Counted from the first letter of the stretch, positions 1-5,316 are shown. The stretch: DNA of 6,638 nt from Pseudomonadota bacterium (GCA_023392205.1 JAEVZN010000382.1:1-6638); one strand, 5' to 3'. The notes: a model not told the origin generated them from the letters alone. Numbers and translations: made by a program.

Positions 1-536
1 GCTCTGGTACTCGTGAGAAGAACTGCTCGTTCAGAGAATCCTAGCTTCTGAATCGCAGCTCGAATCGATGCGCTCACCGATGGTTCATGCATTCGTCGCG
101 AAAACAGGATCGGACATCGCCTCGGCCTTTTGCCGAAGCGGGCCGAACCAAGATCCCACAGAACCCCCGGCAGTATCGACCGAGGGCTGCTGACGCCAGC
201 GAGACTGAATTTACCGGTCAGGATTGTGAGAAGGCGCGACACATCGATTGCATATGCCTCGATATCCCGGTCTTTCACTGGAACCCAGCCATCCGACTCG
301 CTGAAATACCCGTAGCCCTCTGTATCCGTCGACCAGACCAATTCCCTGGGCCTGTCATCATCATCGGCGCCCAATGCGATGTGGCCATCGGGCCTGACTA
401 ATTGTGCAGATCTGAGGCCATCGAGTTCATGACGATATTGTCGCGCTGCGACCCCAGCGATTATTGCTTTGGGCGCTTCCAGGGCTTCAAACAGGAGCTT
501 AATCGCACCGAGTTCAAGACGCCCCCCGCTAGGCAT
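1..536 (-). CDS. Unknown protein, second gene of a two-gene cassette; runs off the left edge
   Basis: An uninterrupted minus-strand frame runs from ATG at 536-534 to base 1, giving 178 visible residues with no stop, so the C-terminus lies outside the window. The ATG sits inside the end of the upstream gene: ATGCCTAG carries both this start and that gene's TAG stop, an 8-bp overlap that argues for translational coupling. Residues about 8-56 look helical and end in a turn (LVRPDGHIAL), which could be a small winged-helix fold; this is inference. Further on there is an acidic run (GADDDD, about 56-61), an aromatic patch (YGYF, WVPV, about 75-86), and a basic block with WDLGSARFGKRPRR at 127-140 followed by FSRRMHE and VLLTST near the edge. 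I do not recognise a named family. The clean frame, the overlap and protein-like composition support a real gene; its function is unknown. Confidence 0.75.
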   Translation of the reverse strand, partial: MPSGGRLELGAIKLLFEALEAPKAIIAGVAARQYRHELDGLRSAQLVRPDGHIALGADDDDRPRELVWSTDTEGYGYFSESDGWVPVKDRDIEAYAIDVSRLLTILTGKFSLAGVSSPRSILPGVLWDLGSARFGKRPRRCPILFSRRMHEPSVSASIRAAIQKLGFSERAVLLTSTR

Positions 537-1686
537 CGCTCAAAAGCTTCCATTTCTTCAGATATTTCTCGCCGATCAGTATCTCCCTCTGGGTTCTGTC
601 TTTAAGATCACAACCGTGCGGCATCGTGACAGTCAACGGCAGAGTTTTTCCACGGCGCGCGTCACCCTCCGGATGGAAGCGGATCACAAGCTTCGCCTGT
701 GTGACGACGAAACCGACCATGAGCGGATTTGTCTTTCCGAAATGGCTGTTCGCCATATCCCAAATCGCGCCGGCTTCTTTCGAGCTGCATTCAAGCGTAA
801 TGCGCTCGCCAGGATTGTCGAAGGGCTGGAGGCGGAGCATTGTTACGCGGACCGATTCGATCCCGTCTCGGGGATCGGTTGAGAGCTTGCAATGCCGCAG
901 CAGCGGGTCGAGATCGAACTCCCTGAATGGGAGAGGTTCGTGCTCACTCACGCCAAGAAGATCCCGAACAAATATTTCAATAAGATGCTTGCGGATCTCA
1001 CGGTTCTCCGCAACCACTTCCACCACGCCGCTTTTGGCCTCATACGTCAATGCCGCTTCGTAAACCGGGCGCCGGGACCGCCAATCCAGCTTGCCATCCA
1101 CAAACTCAGGGAAGTCCTCTGCCAAACCGTCGCGGAAGACGGTCACTTGCACAATCGAAAAAGGATCCCCACCGAAGCTCAAGCGTTGACGATCAAAAAT
1201 ATCAACGTGCACGTTCTCCGACCCCAACTCCTTCAGAACGGCACTCCTAAATCTGTCAAGCGCGCCATGATCAATTGGCAAATTTGTCCTCGTGACCACT
1301 CCCGTCCACTTTCGTCCGCGCCTGTGCTCGTCTGTGTACCGAGCCTCTTCCGCTCGTTTAAACGCCACCGGATCATTTAGATAAACCCAGCACGATCTGC
1401 TGCATGAATTCGCAAGATGATCCAGAACAGCATGGTCATTAAACACCGATAGAAGGGCTGCCTGTCCGCCCTCGTCAGACATGCCTGCCACACGTTCATA
1501 ATCTTGCATCAAGCGCGATTGCTGGCGCTGGTCCGCGGTGTCGATGCAATTCTTCACGCGGGCCGCAACCTCCTTTACCTTGCCTGACCACTCAAAACTC
1601 GCAGGCAGCTCAAGTCCACATTTGCGCAGAAAAGCCTCTGCCAGCTCACGCGGTGTACGTACAAGGAAAGTCGCAACTGAAACCAT
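529..1686 (-). CDS. Conserved-looking unknown protein, first gene of the cassette (385 aa)
   Basis: This complete minus-strand gene is read from ATG at 1686-1684. A GTG six bases upstream (1692) is also in frame, but the AAAGGA ribosome-binding site lies 7 nt before the ATG and only about 1 nt before the GTG, so the ATG is preferred. No signal peptide or membrane segment is visible, so a cytosolic protein is expected. Residues 1-100 look mainly helical. A charged segment (RAEEARYTDEHRRGRKW, 111-127) leads into several beta-rich stretches: VHVDIFDR (159-166), IVQVTVFRDG (178-187), VYEAALTYEAKSGVVEVVAE (208-227) and GIESVRVTMLRL (285-296). A distinctive tail has MPHGCDLKDRT (355-365) and IGEKYLKKWKLL (371-382), perhaps a helical DNA- or partner-binding end. 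It resembles uncharacterised alphaproteobacterial proteins that I recall, but I cannot name a domain. Its stop overlaps the next gene's start by 8 bp, so the two are probably co-transcribed. No catalytic motif is recognisable. Confidence 0.85.
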   Translation of the reverse strand: MVSVATFLVRTPRELAEAFLRKCGLELPASFEWSGKVKEVAARVKNCIDTADQRQQSRLMQDYERVAGMSDEGGQAALLSVFNDHAVLDHLANSCSRSCWVYLNDPVAFKRAEEARYTDEHRRGRKWTGVVTRTNLPIDHGALDRFRSAVLKELGSENVHVDIFDRQRLSFGGDPFSIVQVTVFRDGLAEDFPEFVDGKLDWRSRRPVYEAALTYEAKSGVVEVVAENREIRKHLIEIFVRDLLGVSEHEPLPFREFDLDPLLRHCKLSTDPRDGIESVRVTMLRLQPFDNPGERITLECSSKEAGAIWDMANSHFGKTNPLMVGFVVTQAKLVIRFHPEGDARRGKTLPLTVTMPHGCDLKDRTQREILIGEKYLKKWKLLSDA

Positions 1687-1691
1687 TTGCA

Positions 1692-1699
1692 CTTCCTTT
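1692..1699 (-). promoter_or_regulatory. Ribosome-binding site that decides the start of the 385-aa gene
   Basis: On the minus strand the sequence AAAGGAAG lies just upstream of the gene. The AAAGGA core (1699-1694) is separated by 7 nt from ATG at 1686-1684, a normal Shine-Dalgarno spacing. The alternative in-frame GTG at 1692-1690 would almost touch this site and is therefore unlikely to be the start. Confidence 0.65.
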
Positions 1700-1857
1700 C
1701 GCGAATCTCATGAGGATGCCAATGTTAGCCTGAACACACGGCTCGCATCGGCGGTGGCAGGAGTTTTCTCGGAATCCACAACTTCACTTTGAATAACAGT
1801 GTGTGACTCTGGGTGCATTGACGCCCTGCAACGTACTGCGCCCTACCTTTAAGCCGG

Positions 1858-1989
1858 GGGCGCCTATGCTTCCGAGGGCATCTATGGGACGTCCGAAGCA
1901 GTGACGCGGTCAGCACGCAGCCATAGGCGCCCTATGCATCATAGGCGCCCTCAATCTGAGGAAGCATGTTGTGACGCGTGGCATCTATG
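1858..1989. repeat. Cluster of direct and inverted CATAGGCGCCCT repeats
   Basis: CATAGGCGCCCT occurs exactly at 1922-1933 and 1940-1951, an 18-bp period. Eleven bases of its reverse complement, GGGCGCCTATG, occur exactly at 1858-1868. Diverged copies in the inverted orientation are AGGGCATCTATG (about 1876-1886) and GGCATCTATG (1980-1989). The first direct copy also starts a small palindrome, CATAGG-CGC-CCTATG (1922-1936). Other echoes link the two halves: GTGACGCG occurs near 1901-1908 and again near 1971-1978, and ATGCTTC (1866-1872) is complementary to GAAGCAT (1961-1967). The cluster could fold into alternative stem-loops or present several sites to a DNA-binding protein. Its function is unknown; a recombination or att site, iterons, an operator array or a structured RNA are all possible. 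Confidence 0.65.
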
Positions 1990-2047
1990 CCGCCAAAACG
2001 TGCCTGTCGCTCAGCTGGCAGCCTGATTCTTTTTGCGATCTTGCCTG

Positions 2048-2084
2048 CGCAATCATTCGCAGTGCTTCGCAATCATTCGAAGTG
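2048..2084. repeat. Tandem direct repeat, 17-bp unit at a 20-bp period
   Basis: CGCAATCATTCGCAGTG (2048-2064) is followed by CGCAATCATTCGAAGTG (2068-2084), 16 of 17 bases identical, with starts 20 bp apart, about two helical turns. This spacing would put two bound proteins on the same DNA face. The block lies about 30 bp upstream of the promoter palindrome, where an activator or operator would sit. A short TCATTGC pair at 2126 and 2146, also 20 bp apart, lies on the other side of the promoter and may be related. Confidence 0.65.
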
Positions 2085-2104
2085 AGCTGAGCCGGAAGAC
2101 GGCG

Positions 2105-2125
2105 ACGCATTATGTTATAATGCGT
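2105..2125 (+). promoter_or_regulatory. Extended -10 promoter inside a perfect palindrome, likely a repressible promoter
   Basis: ACGCATTAT (2105-2113) and ATAATGCGT (2117-2125) form a perfect 9-bp inverted repeat around a 3-nt centre. The right half contains TATAAT (2116-2121), preceded by TG and one base (2113-2115), the extended -10 pattern TGnTATAAT. No good -35 box sits 17 bp upstream, which fits an extended -10 promoter. Transcription would start near 2128 and lead into the DUF5681/methyltransferase operon with a leader of about 97 nt. The palindrome covering the -10 is a natural operator. The reverse strand reads CATAAT at the matching place, so weak bidirectional activity is possible. 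TGAGCTGAGC repeats at 2083-2092 and 2135-2144 bracket the element. Confidence 0.6.
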
Positions 2126-2204
2126 TCATTGCCCTGAGCTGAGCATCATTGCACGAAAGCGAGCGGTGCTAATGCGATCTACAGCGCAGATGAGCTTTGG
2201 TTTT

Positions 2205-2219
2205 GGGCTTTGCCCTTTT
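2205..2219 (+). terminator. Small GGGC-TTT-GCCC hairpin with T run in the operon leader (weak)
   Basis: GGGC (2205-2208), a TTT loop and GCCC (2212-2215) are followed by TTTT (2216-2219). The shape is that of an intrinsic terminator, but the stem has only 4 GC pairs, which is short. It ends 5 nt before the ATG at 2225 and fills the place where a ribosome-binding site is expected; no clear Shine-Dalgarno is visible there. It could act as an attenuator, could limit translation, or could be incidental. Confidence 0.3.
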
Positions 2220-2224
2220 CGAGA

Positions 2225-2677
2225 ATGCCTCTGAACGGACATCGACCATTGAATACAAAACCGTCCACAAAACTATCGGTCGGCTATAAGCGCCCGCCGG
2301 TGCATACCCGGTTTAAACCGGGCCAGAGCGGTAATCCATCCGGGCGGCGGAAGGGCAGCCAGAACCTCAAGACCATCTTTGAGAAGATCCTCAAGGAAGA
2401 AGTTTCGCTGCGCGAAGGCAACGAAGTTCGGAAGGTCACAAAAGCCGAGGCGCTCATGCGTGGGCTGGTTGTGGGCGCGCTCAAGGGAGACCAGCGCAAT
2501 GTCGGGACGCTTCTGCGTATCGCAGAACAGGCAGGCCATTTCGATGAGCCTGGCGAACAGATCACCGCCATCGAGCGCATCATCGTCAGCTGGAAAGCGC
2601 CGGATTACGAGGGTGATCCAACCGCCATCCCTGGTAACAGACACTTCAACAGGGATCAGGACGATGGCGAGGCGTAA
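2225..2677 (+). CDS. DUF5681 domain-containing protein (phage/mobile-element associated)
   Basis: The protein is 150 aa from ATG at 2225. An in-frame TTG at 2210 would add five residues but lies within the leader hairpin and has no ribosome-binding site, so ATG is preferred. The hallmark is GYKRPPVHTRFKPGQSGN at residues 20-37, continuing to RRKG: this is the basic, glycine/proline-rich signature of DUF5681 near the N-terminus. A helical segment follows (about 45-105, with KTIFEKILKEEV and EALMRGLVVGALKGD), and the tail is acidic. The family's biochemical role is not established. Its usual place in prophages just upstream of methyltransferase and packaging genes suggests a DNA-binding accessory role, which is inference. 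Here it is the first gene after the palindromic promoter, and its end overlaps the methyltransferase start by 14 bp. Confidence 0.85.
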   Translation: MPLNGHRPLNTKPSTKLSVGYKRPPVHTRFKPGQSGNPSGRRKGSQNLKTIFEKILKEEVSLREGNEVRKVTKAEALMRGLVVGALKGDQRNVGTLLRIAEQAGHFDEPGEQITAIERIIVSWKAPDYEGDPTAIPGNRHFNRDQDDGEA

Positions 2678-3941
2678 GTCTCCGGCAAATGCCATTGCCT
2701 GGCCGGCGGACAAGGTCGAACGCCGGCCTATCGACGCGTTGGTCCCCTACGCGCGGAACGCTCGAACTCATAGCGAGGCGCAGGTCGACCAGATCGCGGC
2801 CTCGATCCGGGAATGGGGCTGGACCAGCCCGGTGCTGATCACCGAGGAGAACACGATCATTGCCGGGCACGGTCGCGTCCGGGCGGCGCGTAAACTTGGT
2901 CTCACCGACGCGCCGGTGATGGTCGCCACCGGCTGGAGCAAGGCGCAGATCCAGGCTTACGCAATCGCCGACAACAAGCTGGCCCTCAATGCCGGCTGGG
3001 ACGAGGCGCTTCTGACGCTGGAACTCGAAGAGTTGCAGGGCGCGGGCTTTGAGCTCGAACTGATCGGCTTCGATGCTGCGGAGCTTTCCGCGCTGTCGGC
3101 TTCCGCTGCGGTGGGTCTCACCGATCCGGACGAGGTGCCCGAACCGCCCGCCAATCCGGTGGCCCGGACCGGCGATCTGTGGACTCTCGGACGGCATCGC
3201 CTGCTGTGCGGCGACAGCACGCAGGCCTCTGATGTCGAAAGGGTCCTCGGCGGAGTGCGCCCGCACCTGATGGTCACCGATCCTCCCTATGGGGTCGAGT
3301 ACGATCCGGGATGGCGGGCCACGGCTGGGGTGAAGCGCAATAAAGAGCGGCTGGGCAAGGTCGCCAACGACAATCGTGCCGACTGGCGCGAAGCCTGGGC
3401 TCTCTTCCCAGGGTCGGTCGCCTATGTCTGGCATGCCGGGCGCTATGCCAGCACGGTGCAGGCGTCGCTCGCCGCCACCGGCTTTGACGTTCGCTCCCAG
3501 ATCATCTGGGCCAAGGATCGCTTTGCCCTCAGCCGCGGGCATTATCACTGGCAGCACGAGCCGTGCTGGTACGCGGTCCGCAATGGTCCTGCGGGCTGGG
3601 TAGGCGACCGCAAGCAGTCCACGCTGTGGCAGATCCCGGCACGCGAAGGAAAGGGCTTCGAGCACGGCACGCAGAAACCGGTCGAATGCATGAAGCGGCC
3701 GATCGAGAACAATTCTTCCGCCGGCCAGGCCATCTACGAGCCCTTCAGTGGCTCCGGGACGACCATCATCGCAGCCGAAATCACGGGCCGCTCCTGTCAC
3801 GCCATCGAGCTGATGCCGGAATATGTCGATGTTGCCATCGAGCGCTGGCAGGCTTTCAGCGGGGAGATCGCCCGCCTCGAGGATGGACGAAGCTTCGCTG
3901 AAGTGTCCGCAGAGCGGATAGGCGAGGGGACGCAAGGTTGA
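2664..3941 (+). CDS. ParB-like N-terminal domain fused to a beta-class DNA methyltransferase
   Basis: The protein is 425 aa. Although the frame is open further upstream, ATG at 2664 (MARRKS) is chosen because it precedes the ParB-like domain directly and overlaps the DUF5681 gene by only 14 bp. Residues about 20-110 form the ParB/sulfiredoxin-like domain, with IIAGHGRVRAARKLG at 65-79 containing the GHGR motif. The methyltransferase part (about 168-398) has TDPPYG at 205-210 (catalytic motif IV, DPPY), HGTQKPVE at 334-341 (motif X-like) and FSGSGTT at 361-367 (AdoMet-binding motif I), followed by AIEL and YVDVAIERW. Motif IV before motif I marks the beta class, which methylates exocyclic amines: N6-adenine or N4-cytosine. 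The key motifs are intact, so the enzyme is probably active; the target site cannot be read from sequence. No restriction endonuclease lies nearby, so it is an orphan phage-type methyltransferase. Confidence 0.92.
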   Translation: MARRKSPANAIAWPADKVERRPIDALVPYARNARTHSEAQVDQIAASIREWGWTSPVLITEENTIIAGHGRVRAARKLGLTDAPVMVATGWSKAQIQAYAIADNKLALNAGWDEALLTLELEELQGAGFELELIGFDAAELSALSASAAVGLTDPDEVPEPPANPVARTGDLWTLGRHRLLCGDSTQASDVERVLGGVRPHLMVTDPPYGVEYDPGWRATAGVKRNKERLGKVANDNRADWREAWALFPGSVAYVWHAGRYASTVQASLAATGFDVRSQIIWAKDRFALSRGHYHWQHEPCWYAVRNGPAGWVGDRKQSTLWQIPAREGKGFEHGTQKPVECMKRPIENNSSAGQAIYEPFSGSGTTIIAAEITGRSCHAIELMPEYVDVAIERWQAFSGEIARLEDGRSFAEVSAERIGEGTQG

Positions 3942-4384
3942 GCCGCCGCGCCCACGCCCCTGACCCCGCCCAGCGTCGGCAGGTGGAAGCCCTGGCGGCG
4001 TACGGCATCCCGGAAGCCGACATTGCCGGTGTCGTCGGGATCGACCCGAAGACGCTGCGCAAGCATTATCGCGAGGAGCTCGACCTTGGCTCTATCAAGG
4101 CCAATGCGCAGGTGGCGGGCTTTCTGTTCAACAATGCGCGCAACGGCAATGTCACCGCGCAGATATTCTGGCTGAAAACCCGCGCGCGCTGGAAGGAAGC
4201 ACCGAGCGAACACCTGGTTCAGGCTGCCATCGCCAATTGCGACGTCAGAGATCTGAGCACCGCGACCCTCCAGCGGATCGTGCAGGGGCAGCCCGTGGAC
4301 TGGACCGACCCGGAGATCTTCATTCATCGGACCCCGCGCCAGCGCGACCGTTACCTGCCGTCACCCTACGAGCCGCCTGATTGA
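3938..4384 (+). CDS. Terminase-small-subunit-like HTH protein (phage packaging associated)
   Basis: The protein is 148 aa from a TTG start at 3938 that overlaps the methyltransferase stop by 4 nt (TTGA), with a purine-rich AAGG/GAGGGG stretch just upstream. Residues about 11-46 form a helix-turn-helix (VEALAAYGIPEADIAGVVGI, then DPKTLRKHYREEL), followed by KANAQVAGFLFNNA and NGNVTAQIFWLKTRARWKE (70-87). This layout is typical of small phage HTH proteins encoded just before the terminase large subunit, where they help recognise packaging DNA. Residues 88-148 are less typical and end in a proline-rich tail, so the C-terminus may have been altered. No terminase large subunit follows: the next 65 bp are noncoding and then an opposite-strand gene begins. 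The function is inferred from resemblance and gene order. Confidence 0.75.
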   Translation: MSRRAHAPDPAQRRQVEALAAYGIPEADIAGVVGIDPKTLRKHYREELDLGSIKANAQVAGFLFNNARNGNVTAQIFWLKTRARWKEAPSEHLVQAAIANCDVRDLSTATLQRIVQGQPVDWTDPEIFIHRTPRQRDRYLPSPYEPPD

Positions 4385-4449
4385 GGACGCGAGATGCCGA
4401 CACGCAGGGGAACCCATCAACGAAACACAGCCCCAGGCTCTCGTTGAGG

Positions 4450-4809
4450 TCAGGGACCAATCAGCATAACCCAATAATGCCGCCCCGATCGCGAGACGGC
4501 CTGAGCGATCGCCTTACAGCCTGGAAGGCGCATATTGGCTGCATGCCGCGGCGAGGCACGCCATTGCTGCATGGTTTTCGACAGGCTGGCATGTCCCATC
4601 GCAACGTTCTCAGCCCGCGCGCCCTGCGCTGCGCGCTGTTGAAAGCCGGCGTGGTCCAGGCGCTCCCTTCTCGCCATATCGTTGGCATGCACCTGTGCAA
4701 CCCTTTGGAGGGGGCCACAGGTCGCCGTTGCCGGCCGCGACTCCGCCGGGCTGATCACGGCGATCAAGACAGCAATCGCGCTTGATGCGATCCTGATGAG
4801 AAACGGCAT
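4450..4809 (-). CDS. Short exported CAP/SCP-superfamily protein (119 aa)
   Basis: Read on the minus strand from ATG at 4809. Residues 1 to about 24 are a signal peptide (MPFLIRIASS, a hydrophobic AVLIAVI core, and a likely cleavage near PAES), so the product should be periplasmic or secreted. The mature part matches the core of the CAP superfamily: HANDMARRERLDHAGF (41-56), AENVAMG (66-72), QQWRASPRHAANM (81-93) and YWVMLIG (112-118). Candidate site residues are His53, Glu67 and His89. Cys31 and Cys98 could form a disulfide. At about 95 mature residues it is well below the usual 120-150 aa of a CAP domain, but I recall similarly short alphaproteobacterial members, and the frame is clean, so it is probably intact. 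The role of bacterial CAP proteins is poorly known. It starts 3 nt after the zinc-ribbon gene and is probably co-transcribed with it. Confidence 0.8.
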   Translation of the reverse strand: MPFLIRIASSAIAVLIAVISPAESRPATATCGPLQRVAQVHANDMARRERLDHAGFQQRAAQGARAENVAMGHASLSKTMQQWRASPRHAANMRLPGCKAIAQAVSRSGRHYWVMLIGP

Positions 4810-4812
4810 GGT

Positions 4813-4992
4813 CTAAGCGGCGACTTCTTCGGCCCGAAAATTTGCGTCCGCTATCAGGAATCTATGCTTTCGCTGACAGTGCACGCAAATCACGGACACG
4901 ATGCTCAGTCGGTTCCACCGATAGGTCTGTTCGTCGAGAATGATGCCACTGTCGAATTCTTTTCGCACAGTTGGGCATAGAAAACGCAACAT
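4813..4992 (-). CDS. Small zinc-ribbon-like protein (59 aa)
   Basis: A short minus-strand frame begins at ATG (4992-4990), with an in-frame TAG three codons upstream that fixes the start, and ends at TAG (4815-4813). The protein starts MLRFLCPTVRKEFDSGI and has VICVHCQRKHRFLIAD in the second half. It matches the pattern of small alphaproteobacterial zinc-ribbon proteins that I recall (CPxTGxxxxTGI early, then CPxCGxxHxW/F). Visible metal-ligand candidates are Cys6, Cys36, Cys39 and perhaps His43. The typical glycines of the first knuckle are replaced here (CPTVRKE), so metal binding may be weak. The reaction or partner is unknown. Its stop is 3 nt before the start of the CAP gene, which indicates one operon. 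The gene is easily missed because of its length. Confidence 0.72.
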   Translation of the reverse strand: MLRFLCPTVRKEFDSGIILDEQTYRWNRLSIVSVICVHCQRKHRFLIADANFRAEEVAA

Positions 4993-5316
4993 GAGAGCCT
5001 ACCCGCCGTTTAGCCTCCGCCTTACATCCTGAGGATGACAGTTTGGCGAATGTTTTCCAGCAAAAGAGTCATTGCAGTGCGCAACGCTTGGAACCACAGC
5101 TTTTTGGAACCGCCAGCCGTCTCTCGACAGCGTCCTGCGCCATCGAGTCGGGCAGCAGCCATCCCGGCCCGGCTGGGCGCACAGCCGGCCACACGCGCGG
5201 CTTAACAGAACGCCTGGGGCTTTGCGCCATCTGAGGCCAACAATTGCGACCGCCGGGCGTTGAGGCTTCGCTGGTGCAACAAGAAAACAGCAATGAAATT
5301 GCTCTGAATTCGACTT
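4993..5316. other. Noncoding divergent spacer between the zinc-ribbon/CAP pair and the recombinase
   Basis: No convincing gene is seen on either strand. Visible structures are small: CATCC-TGA-GGATG (5025-5037), a GC-rich hairpin CCGGCTG-GGCGCA-CAGCCGG (5169-5188) without a T run, and a perfect AGCAAT-GAA-ATTGCT dyad (5289-5303). The spacer must carry the promoters of both flanking transcription units, but no strong sigma-70 pair stands out. Part of it may be the recombination (res-like) site of the neighbouring recombinase, as such sites usually lie beside the enzyme gene. Confidence 0.45.

Larger units (their letters stand above)
1693..2224. other. Noncoding intergenic region between divergent operons, rich in repeats
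   Basis: About 530 bp separate the minus-strand unknown cassette from the plus-strand DUF5681 operon, and no convincing gene is present on either strand. The region is organised in blocks: a plain stretch (about 1700-1855), the CATAGGCGCCCT repeat cluster (1858-1989), a plain stretch (1990-2047), a tandem 20-bp-period repeat (2048-2084), a promoter palindrome (2105-2125) bracketed by TGAGCTGAGC repeats, and a leader with a small hairpin next to the start codon. The density of repeats suggests a control, recombination or replication locus. No tRNA or rRNA is recognisable. Confidence 0.6.

Noticed and set aside
87..401. A 104-codon plus-strand frame at the left edge
   Set aside because: It lies opposite the open frame of the second cassette gene, whose start overlaps the upstream stop in the expected way; the minus-strand reading is more coherent.
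469..1380. Several plus-strand frames (469-882, 626-1063, 892-1380)
   Set aside because: They lie opposite the 385-aa minus-strand gene, lack good ribosome-binding sites and give low-complexity, arginine/serine-rich products.
1858..2084. A CRISPR array
   Set aside because: The repeats are too short, too few, in mixed orientation and without regular spacers, and no cas gene is present.
1700..2200. A tRNA gene as phage attachment site
   Set aside because: No cloverleaf-like arrangement or conserved T-arm sequence was recognised on either strand.
2379..2663. An upstream extension of the methyltransferase frame
   Set aside because: The frame is open, but this part only reads the DUF5681 gene out of frame; the ATG at 2664 gives the usual protein start and a short overlap.
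2273..2713. Minus-strand frames opposite the DUF5681 gene
   Set aside because: The DUF5681 signature on the plus strand is clear and these frames are antisense shadows.
2646..3935. A 429-codon minus-strand frame opposite the methyltransferase
   Set aside because: It is a shadow of the high-GC methyltransferase gene, whose motifs are unmistakable on the plus strand; the antisense product shows no recognisable domain.
2664..3941. A complete restriction-modification system
   Set aside because: Neither neighbour of the methyltransferase resembles a nuclease; gene order fits a phage-type orphan enzyme instead.
4381..4785. A plus-strand frame of 134 codons after the HTH gene, considered as a terminase remnant
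   Set aside because: It shows no terminase motif and is mostly antisense to the CAP-domain gene, which has a signal peptide and conserved motifs.
5169..5188. The GC-rich hairpin as a transcription terminator
   Set aside because: It has no T run on either side and lies in a divergent spacer where no transcript is expected to end.
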